From Stenopsyche tienmushanensis (taxonomy: Eukaryota; Arthropoda; Insecta; Trichoptera; Stenopsychidae), in the NCBI GenBank assembly GCA_008973525.1, contig WACJ01000130.1, positions 248,001 to 312,000 on the forward strand: a stretch of 64,000 bases of DNA, in the 5' to 3' direction. Below the pieces are notes generated by a model. It ran no database searches and was not told the DNA's origin. It was given only the letters and a program-made list of their open reading frames with translations. Every line of letters starts with the position of its first letter. The stretch's first letter is position 1. A program made the position numbers and the translations under genes. Positions 10,823-21,892 of this stretch are shown here, piece by piece.

Positions 10823-13800
10823 GTAAGATAAAAAAGTGCTAAACAAGCTTTATTATAGGCGAACTCTGACCTTATAAAAATTAGTTTATAGGATGTCTTA
10901 ATTACAACGAAGTGCGCACATTTACATTAATATTAAAAAACTTCAATTAAAAATTTATTATTAAGTAATAACAGGTGAAAATGATAAGAATATATAGGAA
11001 AAGTTTTTGTGTTTGTATAATGGGGCGAAAGCAAGAGCAGAGAGGGGCTTATTGGAAACGAAAGATATTTGAAAGTATAATGATGCTGAATTTCGGATGT
11101 TATTTCGAATAAAAAATAATATTGCCTCCAAACAGTTTTGGACCGAAAAAAACACCCCTAGGTATTTTAAGAGGCTTTTCTCGATTTTTAATATTGTTCC
11201 GTGTCTCCGAGGATCAATTATGGAGCAAATTTATAGAAATTATAATGCAGAAGAAAACGTTCGCTACACTAAACCGATTGATTTTTTCCATCCATAATAA
11301 ATGCTAGTTAATAGAAAATCAATATGCGTTTTGCGAATATTACGCGTAATGCCCATAATAAATTGCAGCTCCGATGACTCCCGAAGGACGGTCTTTACAT
11401 CGTGGCATAAATTTGCAACATGATTAATGACCTGTCACGATCGATTGCCTCGGATATTATAAACTTTTTAATGGCAAAAATGAATTACGTATAAAAAAAC
11501 CGCCAAAAATATATTATGGATAAGTTGTCCGATGTGACGAAATTATGGCGAAAAGTGTGGTTAATTTTACTTTGGTCCCTTGAAGATTGAATCAAAACTA
11601 ATTATCATTTTAATACTATTGTTTTGAATTCAGTTGCGTGTATTATAAATCAGAATTTAATCTCAGAGGTACTAATATAAATTTTTAAAAAAACCTTCTA
11701 TTAAAACAAACAAACAAAAAACCCTCTATTAAAGGACAACGCCATTTTGTAGGGAAATAGAGGGACCGCCGCAAAAAATCGGAGATTTATTAGAGAAAAA
11801 GCCGGTATTGAAGTGTTCGTTAATGCAGGTTCGACTGTGTATCGTTTTATTTATTTTTGCATACATAAAAATATAAAATCTATTGAAATTACATTTAATT
11901 AATTATTAATGCGTTCCTTGAGGTTGATGCTGCGAAAATAAATATTTGATAGTGATTCAATTTTCGCAAGGAACAAACGAAGGTCTCATCGGTCTTTTGG
12001 AAATATTCTGGTGGTTTCTCTTGACTATAATATGATTAACAGCACTATAAAGTCTCATTCTACAAGATGTGAGAAAGGGAAAGGTATCAATAAATTTAAT
12101 ATAATTTTCCCCATATTCGAATATAATGCAGGCATTCTATTATTTGCCATAAGTTTTCATATCCAACACTATCGAAAATACGTTTACATTCTTCATCATA
12201 ACTAATTTATTACAGTTCTTCTTGGGAAATTGCATTATCTTTGGAATTACATCATCTTTCATAGATGCAACAACATGATAAAAAACGATTACCACCCACG
12301 TTTGAACGCTCACAAGTGGGTAGAAGGAATCAGGTTGACTACAACTGGGCTATACTAACAATTGGTATGAAGCTTTACAATTAAATATTTGAAAGATAAT
12401 GTATAATTATCATCATGAAAATGAATTTCATTATGCTATAGGTAAGCTCTGTTGCAATTATGCAATATTTATAATCACATCGAAGAGTAGGGCCCTGCTG
12501 AATAATATATAATTTTAATAAATATCCTTCCATTGAAGTATAAAATTAAAGGTAGTTTCCTTGCCGCATCCTGTACTTCGCTCCATACAACGGAATTTAT
12601 AACGAACTCTTAACCAAAATGAAACAATTGATGACAACAATTTTGAGTAAAAAATAGAACATATAATTCAAGAAAGCTTTGAAAATAAAAATAACTAACC
12701 AGTGAGGATACACCTTCGCTTAATAATGATTAAAAGGGATGATGAATAAATCCGTATGCAATATTAATATATAATTCTTAGTCGTCATTGTTTCATTAAA
12801 ATTAAAAAAATAATAGTGTACCTGAGATGCTTTATGATAAAAAATATATTAAACCCATATAATGCGTACCTGTTGAATATCTCATATTTGTACTAGATTC
12901 TATTTGTTAATGAGTAAATTTTTAAATTTATTTATGAAATAAGACATTTTAGACCATTGATCGCTAAAATATAATGAAATTATCGTTTTATTTAGCACAA
13001 TAAATCAATCAAAATAAATGATTTCTCGGTAGCGTTCTTAACCTCAAATCTGATGACATTTGAAAAGTTTGACGTTTGTCATTTTTGTTCGCAGAGTGCG
13101 ACTTAGCGCGTTCAATTTCGTCCATGTCCAAATGAATATAAATCGACTTAAATACGACACGGCAATTATTCAACGCTGACTGACGTTTTCAATTTCATTT
13201 ATTTGATATATACGAAGCCAAAATAATTTCAACGTGTGACGAAATCAATTTATGAATTTATTGTTTGAATTTAAATATGTACACATTTAATACGTACGAA
13301 TTTTATTATTTGATTTAAAATATATGTGGAATGGATATGTATTATATGAATTCTATAATAAATATTATTTTTATACTTTGCGGAACTTTTGACGTTTATA
13401 TGGGCACAATCAAACATAACACGCGTTATTTCGACCATGTCAAAAGAACGATTCAAAATACGACGCATTAATATATCATTTAGGAGATTTGAATTTAAAT
13501 GAGTATTAAGTATATCGGTTCGAGTAAACTTTCAGTTCTAATTGAAAAAGTTACATTTTTAAACGCTCGAATGGTAAACCGACTTCAATTTTTTCCTCAC
13601 GATGGGAAGATTTGGCGCTGGAAAGTTGCTACGTGACAGGTTATTTGTCAGGTGCCAGAAAGGGAGACGCGACGAGAAAACGAGGATTTCGCAATGATAG
13701 AACAAAGCACAAAGAAAACTTTCTTAATAAATGCGAGCAAAATTGATAGACCCGTTTTCGAGTTTCCCGATATTTTTCATTAAGTTATTGTGACGCGCGC

Positions 13801-14588
13801 GCACATACACACTGGCGCAAAGAAAAACAACGGATTATCAAGATCGCAAAAGGGGAAGCACCCGGTTAGCGCTACGCGGCGAAATAAATAAAAGTGGATT
13901 TTTCAAAATTAAAATTTGAAATATTTTTTTATGTTAAAATGCGGTGGCTGTTTGCTTTTAAGGGCAAATACGGCGAGGCGTATTTTTTAGGTCCCGAATT
14001 CGTACACATTTGGGGTGTAAATATTCTTTAAGTGTGGAGGTACAGCGGCTATCGGGGGAGCGTGCCCATTTGTTCAAATAACCGGCATTATTATGATTAT
14101 GCCTCTTCAACGGCTATTTGTTTTCATTGCCTTTATAACAATTATAATTATTATTATCCTGGCTTTCGGAGTCACTTTCCTTATTAAAAGTATAAATTTT
14201 ATTAACGTACGGAGGGATGAATTCTCATTCGAGTTTGAATGGGAATTTATCCCTACAAACTTGTTCGAATAGGCTATAGCGAACGGAAAGCAAGTATAAT
14301 GGTTGGATATTTTTAGAGGACTTAGTCTCTTGTGATGATCCTGAAGTTATTTTAAAATCTTTAATAATAGCCAGAAGCTACATAAATACAATATACAAGC
14401 TTGTATAAAAGGATAAGTTTACGCTTCTTCAGATAATTTCCGAAATTTAATGAAAGTAAAAGTATACAACCAAAATATATAGTTAAAAGAGATATAGCAC
14501 GTTATTTTTTCAATGTAAAAAAATATATAAAAAACACATTATCAAATTTATCAATCTATTACATATAACTGAAAGATGATTAGTATTT

Positions 14589-15071
14589 TTATTCTTGGAT
14601 AATATTTGAATGATTAGGGGTCTTTTGGTACCACCAGATACACAGCATCACCTTCGAACCATTAATGGTCGGCTTTGGTGTTGATGTTGAGGTTGATGGT
14701 AATGATTGACTGGATCTAGCGTAGTATTTTTTCTTCTTGGGGCTATCGTAGAGTATCCATTTCTCAGTCACAATCTAATGTAAAAAAACTTTTTTTTGTT
14801 GCCTTTGAATCAGCTGCTCGCAAGTGAAAAATCGCCTTACAAAGTCTCTCGGTTTTAGTTCATAAGGCATCCAATTGCCTTTTTTTTGAATCATTTCCAT
14901 GGATTTCAATCATACAGAAACTGTCCAGAGTAAGGCTTGTATTTAACGCTCAAATCACCATTTTTTAAACGTTGATACATCCACATGATTTATTAATTGG
15001 AGTATAGTCAACACAACTTCCATAGGTCGAAAGCCGAAAACTAAAACCTCCCATAAATGCTGCTTGGTTAA
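14589..15071 (-). pseudogene. Mariner transposase fossil A
   Basis: On the minus strand, pieces in order match a mariner transposase: KQHLWEVLVFGF near 15065 (N-terminal helix-turn-helix), a LKNGD-like piece around 14960, GNWMPYELKPRDF around 14870, FFTCEQLIQRQ around 14830, then EKWILYDSPKKKK and STSTPKPTINGSKVMLCIWW at about 14770-14620. Stops and frame changes separate the pieces. The usual TGDEKW motif carrying the first catalytic Asp reads TEKW here, as if two codons (Gly-Asp) were deleted, and WWDQ reads WWYQ. Similarity ends near 14589, so the C-terminal half with the other two catalytic Asp residues is absent. This copy cannot be functional. Confidence 0.85.
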
Positions 15072-15299
15072 TATAAAATTTAACATATTCAACACAGTAA
15101 AAAACAAGCTTTTTATGAAACTCAAAGCCATATAAATTGAATATATTGAAAGATGTCTAAACTCTCTGAAATTATCGAAATCAGCAGTCACTATGAAATA
15201 TTCGTAACTTTTCTACCGGCTGCCATTGCAAATATATTTTTAACTCTGCTGGATCTGATTAGAAAATTATTAACCCTTAAAGGAGTACTGTGCCAGGGC

Positions 15300-15760
15300 C
15301 TGACATCTCCCATCCACTTTTCAGAAAGAGTTCTCTTGTACATTGGCGCTCGAAGACAGACAGAGACAGAGACAGACATAACGCAGCTCAAAAGACAGAG
15401 ACGGAGAGCTTCCCCGCATACATTGCACGATTGTATAAATCGTTAGCTCAAATTTATCGACTAATAATGATTTTGATTTCAAGTGTGTTATTTTTTTACG
15501 CAAAAAAATGACCGAATATTTTGTGCTATCGACAGTGTTTGTTTATTTAATTGCTTCCTATTCGTGGCGAATTTTTGTCCAATTGGAGGAGCAAATCAAT
15601 CAATTTTTTGTGTATTGTTTATGTAAAGAAATGACGTGGTCTTGTATGCTATCAGTGTATATTTACAATTGACTTTGCCTCGAACTGAAGATTGTCTTAC
15701 GCTGATAGGAGCTGACAGAAAGTAATCGGTGTAAAGTGATTATGGCATCAACGACTTCAT
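15300..15760 (+). repeat. Dispersed repeat family B, copy 2
   Basis: The longer of two related copies (partner at 4545-4890), in the same orientation and within the same gene. It begins near a run of GACAGACAGAGACAGAGACA and carries GATTGTATAAAT-CGTTAG, TATCGACTAATAATGA, GACCGAATATTTTGTGCTATC and, near 15720-15740, GACAGAAAGTAATCGGTGTA, which corresponds to GACAGATAAGTGGATTTGTA in copy 1. Small frames in it are not credible genes. Confidence 0.65.
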
Positions 15761-16799
15761 CGATTTTCAATTTGCTCATTCCTCAAATGGATAACTAACA
15801 ATTACTGAAATTAAAATAGATAATTACTTCTCAACGATAACAATAGCCTTTTGCTGGTGTTTTATTCCATTTAAGTAAGAGGGTAAAAACTGTTTTTGCT
15901 AGAGTGATTTTAAATCTTATAGAGGTTTTTTACTAGAGTAAAGAATTCTTTCCAGTAAAATGAATTTGGTCGTCTCGATAAGTTTTTCACTGCCTTTCGA
16001 TGAAAACGACTCAGCTCTTAATCACAACACCCACAAAAATCCAGAAATATTTGTATTAAAAATATTAATTAATATGACGAATCGCTGAAATCAACATTAT
16101 ATTTAATATAGATTTGAAATACTGAAATAAGATCAATCTTATTCACTTTTATCTAGCATCATAACGGATTTTTATATTTATAATTTTTAGAACATTCTCA
16201 AGGAAACACAAATTTAACAAGCATTTATATTTTAATGGTATAAGAGCAATGAAAAGTAAGTAGTGTTTTATTATTTTTACTAACAAAATTGTTAAACGTT
16301 GGTCGAGCTTTTGTAATATTTAAATTAATGAGTAATACTTTTCAAGCGAAATGGATATTCTTACGCCTCCCGTTTAGGGTTGTTGGCTCATTTTAATTCC
16401 ACACGCGGTGTTATTTATTTTATTATTCATATTAAGAGTTTAAAACGAAATAAATTGCCAAAGCCGAGAGTGAATATGAGCACTTTTAGTATGATAGGCT
16501 TCGGATTAAGTCGGAGTATATGCCAAAAAATTAAGCTGCAGTATTATTACAGCCGTTCCAGCCATGTCCTTTTTGTCTCATTAATTATTGTTATTGCTCA
16601 TTCCTCGACATTAACTGCTTTATGTTTTTGTAAGCTTTCACGAGGTTCCGGAGCACTCGGATCTGCAAAGTGAGATCCTTTACAAATTCGAGCTAAATTA
16701 TTTAATGGCATTAGGATGTATTCAAAATGCTCGGGACGTCGGGCAAAGTACATATTTGCGCAAATTAAGATTGGAATTTGTTAAAAAGGGATGTCTTAC

Positions 16800-16966
16800 C
16801 TTAGTGTCGTTGGTAAGTAGATGTAGATAATATCCGGGAAGAAGTCTTCGTTCGTTGACATGACGGACAGCCAGACGAGCTGCTGCCAATTCAGATTTGC
16901 CTTCAGGTCTTTCACCCCAGCGGGTACTCAGCTCGAACAACCCCAAAAGCGACACTCTTCTCTCAT
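16800..16966 (-). CDS. GABA-B-R2: GABA-B receptor exon, LGLFELST segment
   Basis: The exon starts with the two bases AT after the acceptor TTATAATAG (AG at 16968-16967); they complete an Asp codon with the last G of the preceding exon. It then reads ERRVSLLGLFELSTRWGERP, EGKSELAAARLAVRHVNERR and LLPGYYLHLLTNDTK, ending at 16800 with donor GTAAGA. This is the start of the Venus-flytrap domain: a first strand LGLFELS, a helix with AAARLAV-x-HVN, then LLPGY-x-L-x-L-x-x-NDT(K/Q), which leads directly into CDPG of the next exon. Both boundaries are supported by splice consensus and by phase (1 on the left, 0 on the right). Confidence 0.93.
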
Positions 16967-19113
16967 CTATTATAACAGACCAAATAAAACTATTTATTCA
17001 AATGAATAGATTAAGCGACGTTACGTTGAATCGACGTCCAGCAATTAATTTAAGGGAATCGTTTCGATTCCCTCATGAATAATATAGGTCGTTATTACAC
17101 CGTGGGTCTTTGATACAAAATAAGTTTCGGTAATGTCGTAATTCATTTATGTCACATAACACATTCTGCGAAATTGTTTTCGATACAGATTAATATTCCC
17201 ATATTTGATTTATACATGGCAATAATGAGCTAACGTTTTCGTTGGCGTCCGAATAAAATGATTGATGGCGTGATCCGATGGAAAATCAACAAGAAAAGGA
17301 GGAAAATCAGAGTGGTGAATTTTCTCGGCACGTCTGAGACGTCTTGAGTTGTTAGCAACGGGATATTGCCACTTTATCACTATTGATATTCACTATCACG
17401 TAAACTAATTAAAGTGATTATTGCGAGATTGCTACGTGCTAAATTTGAACGTATTGGGAATTACACAGATTGCTTATGTTTCGGTTGAGGCGCTTCCACA
17501 ATTCAATGTTTAATATTATGCCTAGGAGATTAATTAATTTTGATTATACCCAGTTATAAATTATTTTAAAAAAATGTGTATAATTTTCCTACCACATAAC
17601 ATTGGCCATGTAAATGATAATGATATTGAAAGATTGCTTGCCGATGCAGAAATCACAGAAGATAATTTACTTGACATGATATTATAACTCGAAATGAAAA
17701 GCAATCAAGCAAATTTGCATTATTGACTGCTAATAAGCATATATTTAATTTTTTAAATTTTGATTTACGCAGTTTATTAAATCTTGGAATATTTTATATG
17801 AGTTCCAATAAAAATATTGTGCTGTTCATAGAAGTGTTTACTTCTTTTTATTCAAAGAATAAACTTCGAGCTTAAAGCATGCCTTTGAAATGCTTCATGA
17901 TTATTATGGCCTTACTACTTGTTCAACTACGGAATTAGTTGTTAAAATATGTGCATATTTAAAAATCAATTCATGTTTGATAATTTTAGCTTAAACTGGT
18001 AGAGTAGGATAAATCCTGGACTCTTATTGTAAAGATTTGGATTCAAATTAAGATTGTGAAATAGATTTTCCACCGTACCAACAATCTTTTTTGGATTGAA
18101 ATTTACATCGTACCAACATGTAAATGTATAGATTCCAAATGTAAAATCTTAGACATACACGTTTTTTTAATGCATTTTTACGGTTTTCAATTAATTTCGA
18201 AATAGATATGGTCATTTTTTATTAAAGATTATTCAACCTTCAACTGACGAGTACAAATCCATATGGTTTATACAACATTGTATTGTACTAAAATCGATTT
18301 ATACAAAAAAGTTAATTTCATACAGATCTTTTTCTAATGCCATCCATACATTTCAGTGAAATTTCTTATTCAAAGAAAGCCCAGTGGAATTGGGTCAATT
18401 TTTATTGAAATTTCATAGCTACAAAAGCTGCAAAAGAAAACTTGGTCAAATTTGCTTTAAATTGGAAAAACTTCAAGAGAGTCTTATAGATTCTTACACA
18501 ATCAAACGCCATTGACGATATTCATTAAATATGAATTATATATTAAAAAAAAACGCTTCAAAGTCATTGCAAATTCTATTATTTCGATGCAATCTGAAAA
18601 ACTTAGCTTGAAAAAATATTTTTTTCCAGTTGGATTAAAATAAACGAATTTTAAATGTTCGGATATTTGCCAGATGGTACTTATTTGTACAGATCAAATT
18701 TAATATAACATATTGATAATACCTTTGACGTTCAGGATCAATATCATTTGAGATTGATTATTCTTGTATGAAAATATACTGTGATTTTATGAGCGATTGA
18801 TCAATTTCAAGCTATTAATTTCAACTCTTATTATGATTTTTATAAAATGAGATTTTTCACAAAAGCAAATTGGCACGATAGATATTATTTTATAGTTTAT
18901 ATTTATCAAAATAATACAATTATTGTACGATATATGGCATGCGAAAGATACGCCACGCGAATGAATGATATGTATCGGAGCTTTTATTTGTACATAGGCA
19001 TTGTAAATTTTTTGTTCACCTAAACATCGCTTTCCTACGACTACTGAGGGAGATTTTTCTGCTTTGTTTCAGCGAGCAAAAACAAGATACTTGAATAGAC
19101 GAAAATAACTCAC
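16967..19113 (-). other. GABA-B receptor intron (2.15 kb)
   Basis: Begins with the consensus donor GTGAGT at 19113-19108 and ends with TAG before 16966. AT-rich. A possible transposase scrap lies near 17.6 kb, and a stretch near 18000-18070 loosely resembles 42130-42190 (ATAAAT-CTG-A-TCTTA-T-TAAAGATT), suggesting another old dispersed family. Confidence 0.7.
17612..17690 (+). pseudogene. Possible pogo/Tigger-like transposase C-terminal scrap
   Basis: The plus frame reads VNDNDIERLLADAEITEDNL then LDMIL before a stop, with LEMKSN after it. This resembles the acidic D-I-E-x-L-L-x-x-x-x-x-x-L-T-x-E-x-L-x-x-L tail of pogo/Tigger transposases. Fewer than 30 codons are involved and no other domain is visible nearby, so chance cannot be excluded. 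Confidence 0.25.
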
Positions 19114-20110
19114 CCTTCTGTGCCTTCCTCTTGTTCCTGAGGTCGGATCCGGGTTTCGCTCGTGTTTGATCGACGGCATGATTGCTCGGCAAGAGGCTTT
19201 GTAATATTCCGGTATCATTTTCTGCAGCTGTCGTCCCTTTTCGTCGATTAGCACTTGCAAATTTGGCGTGGTTATTTTGAATGCGAGTGTCCTGGGAGTG
19301 TCTTCCGGAATACGTCCGTTCGGTCGGTGCTAAACCACGGCGTATCCTGAACAGCTTTTCCGGGACGACGCGTCTCGAACTATCAAATTTAAAATTTTCT
19401 CCGAGGCGACTTTTCCTTTTTATTTTTTTGAACTCGCTCTCGGCGCCCGCGACTTTATGCGAGCCCTCATAAAATATCGAAAAAGCCCTCTTTATTGTAT
19501 ATAGATATGATTTTTTCGACCTCCGAGAGAATTCCGTCTGATTATAAAATTCGTTTGGCACAATACACTTCACTTTAACAATATTATTAACATTTGAAGA
19601 CGGCAACCTTTCAATATTGCTTTCGGTCGAGTTCGAATAAATTCTATTCGGATTACCACTAACGAAATTATTATTTACATTTGGCACAGAGCTTTCATAA
19701 GATGAAAAAGTCCTACTTAAAAGTTTCGAACTTTTGCGATGGGCATCATCAATAATTAAATCATTGCTTTTAGATGTCGTTTCTTGGGCGGAACATTCCG
19801 TTACTTTTAATGTCTGTACGTACATAAGAACTATGATAAAATATATTACTTTAAACTTATACTTGACAAATGGTCGATGAAAAATATCACTAAGATTGTT
19901 TGAGGACTGACATATTTTACTCCTGTCGGGTTGGAAGACATTCCTTTTTGTTATCGAACGGGATGTTTTGTTTGTACATCTTGAATAGCCTGATGAGCGT
20001 CGATCAGATGAGGGCGTACGACGAGAATTGAAGGCATGGTTTTGAAGAATCGAGGAAGAGGAAGAAAGGAAGACTTGAGGATATATTTTTTTTATCGTTT
20101 TAGTGCTCAT
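19114..20110 (-). CDS. GABA-B-R2: GABA-B receptor first coding exon, long N-terminal extension
   Basis: An open frame joined in phase 1 to the LGLFELST exon through a consensus donor (AAG-G then GTGAGT). I place the start at ATG 20110 (MSTKTIKKIY), the first ATG in this frame after the acceptor; an earlier ATG in the exon opens only a three-codon frame. About 80 Ser/Arg-rich residues precede a hydrophobic segment KVIYFIIVLMYVQTLKVTEC (about 87-106), which looks like an internal signal sequence with possible cleavage near CSA/Q. The remaining 220 or so residues are Ser-, Asn- and basic-rich with clusters such as RRSKK and KRKSR and no recognisable fold. The exon ends RNKRKAQK, followed by Asp-Glu-Arg-Arg from the next exon. 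The long leader is unusual for the family; the splice and phase agreement with the receptor is the main support. Confidence 0.72.
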
Positions 20111-20155
20111 ACCCGTCTTCCTCCAGCTCTTTGTTTTAATAGAGCATCGACTTCT
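20111..20155 (-). other. 5' leader part and splice acceptor of the receptor exon
   Basis: A strong acceptor, TTTGTTTGTTTGTTTCAG with a long pyrimidine tract, ends at 20154, so the exon starts at 20153. This implies a further 5' exon to the right. The leader contains ATG-CTC-TAT-TAA, a minimal upstream frame. A possible minus-strand donor GTAAAC lies near 20371, but I cannot define an exon there. Confidence 0.65.
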
Positions 20156-20594
20156 GAAACAAACAAACAAAAATAAATCAATACAAAGAGTATACGACGG
20201 ATATCAAACATGTTGGTGGTTGCGATTGAACAACAATCGTGATCGATCATATTATATCAAAGCGATAGACAGATTCAAAGGGCAATTTATAAAAATTAAT
20301 TTGATGATATTAAATTAAATTATCTTTATTTTAATCTTTAAGTTGTGGAACAATGAAGAATGAGAGTTTACCTTTTCAAATACATAATGGCTGTTTTAAA
20401 TCATTATTTATTACATAAATATAATTTCTTGTCATATTTGATTTTAGGAAAAAAAAACATTAAAAGCTCAAGATAAAATGACTTAAACATATAAAATTGA
20501 CGAATCGTTATTAAATAAAAAATAATGAACATCTAAAAAGTATAGATAGTACGAAATATTAATCCAAAAAGTCAGGAAGGAAATATTATATTAA
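20156..20594. other. No gene seen
   Basis: AT-rich sequence between the receptor acceptor and the satellite array; probably intronic or upstream of the receptor. Nothing supportable. Confidence 0.5.
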
Positions 20595-21892
20595 TCCTAA
20601 AAGTGACCATTTCCCGAATGAAATCCATTATTTTCCATTTTTTTACGTCTATGATTTTGATCCTAAAAGTGACCATTTCCCGAATGAAATCCATTATTTT
20701 TCATTTTTTTACGTCCATGATTTTGATCCTAAAAGTGACCATTTCCCGAAAGAAATCCATTATTTTCCATTTTTTTACGTGCATGATTTCAATTCTAAAA
20801 GTGACCATTTCCCGAAAGAAATCCATTATTTTCCATTTTTCTACGTCCATGATTTTAATCCTAAAAGTGATCATTTCCCGAAAGAAATCCATTATTTTCC
20901 ATTTTTTTACGTTCATGATTTTAATCCTAAAAGTGACCATTTCCCGAAAGAAATCCATTATTTTCCATTTTTTTACGTCCATGATTTTGATCCTAAAAGT
21001 GACCATTTCCCGAAAGAAATCCATTATTTTCCATTTTTTTACGTCCATGATTTTAATCCTAAAAGTGACCATTTCCCGAAAGTAATCCATTATTTTCCAT
21101 TTTTTTACATCCATGATTTTGATCTTAAAAGTGACCATTTCCCGAAAGAAATCCATTTTTTTACGTCCATGATTTTAATCCTAAAAGTGACCATTTCCCG
21201 AAAGAAATCCATTATTTTCCATTTTTTTACGTCCATGATTTTAATCCTAAAAGTGACCATTTCCCGAAAGAAATCCATTATTTTCCATTTTTTTACGTCC
21301 ATGATTTTAATCCTAAAAGTGACCATTTCCCGAAAGAAATCCATTATTTTCCATTTTTTTACGTCCATGATTTTAATCCTAAAAGTGACCATTTCCCGAA
21401 AGAAATCCATTATTTTCCATTTTTTTACGTCCATGATTTTAATCCTAAAAGTGACCATTTCCCGAAAGAAATCCATTATTTTCCATTTTTTTACGTCCAT
21501 GATTTTAATCCTAAAAGTGACCATTTCCCGAAAGAAATCCATTATTTTCCATTTTTTTACGTCCATGATTTTAATCCTAAAAGTGACCATTTCCCGAAAG
21601 AAATCCATTATTTTCCATTTTTTTACGTCCATGATTTTAATCCTAAAAGTGACCATTTCCCGAAAGAAATCCATTATTTTCCATTTTTTTACGTCCATGA
21701 TTTTAATCCTAAAAGTGACCATTTCCCGAAAGAAATCCATTATTTTCCATTTTTTACGTCCATGATTTTGATCCTAAAAGTGACCATTTCCCGAAAGAAA
21801 TCCATTATTTTCCATTTTTTTACGTCCATGATATTAATCCTAAAAGTGACCATTTCCCGAAAGAAATCCATTTTTTTACGTCCATGATTTTG
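20595..21892. repeat. Tandem satellite, 66-bp unit, about 20 copies
   Basis: The same unit as the 56-bp satellite at 7076-7748, but most copies carry ten extra bases (a second TTTTCCATTT block before ACGTCC), giving 66 bp: units start at 20645, 20711, 20777 and so on. Copies near 21108-21165 and at the right end lack the insert and are 56 bp. A run of nearly identical copies (about 21165-21755) has GATTTTAATCC where the left copies and the other array mostly have GATTTTGATCC. Because 66 is a multiple of three and the unit lacks stops in several frames, long artificial 22-residue-periodic reading frames appear on both strands; they are not genes. Confidence 0.97.

Larger units (their letters stand above)
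6003..16799 (-). other. GABA-B receptor 10.8-kb intron
   Basis: The largest intron seen, between exons ending NDTK and starting CDPG. It holds a 152-codon orphan frame, the 56-bp satellite, a Kazal-like exon candidate on the opposite strand, a mariner fossil and dispersed repeat family B. From 8000 to 10700 and 10850 to 13000 I see no supported gene. A loosely matching pair (about 13070-13160 and 13388-13468, both starting GACGTTT and ending AATACGAC) may be a diverged direct repeat. A moderately GC-richer, non-coding-looking stretch lies at about 13560-14230. Confidence 0.6.

Noticed and set aside
20110..20170. Extension of the receptor frame upstream of ATG 20110 to 20170
   Set aside because: The upstream part contains the splice acceptor and no in-frame ATG; the first codon is TTG.
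20603..21765. Reading frames of 150-330 codons on both strands across the satellite (22-residue periodic proteins)
   Set aside because: They arise because the 66-bp unit is a multiple of three and lacks stops in several frames. The same frames exist on both strands, and the 56-bp sister array breaks them.
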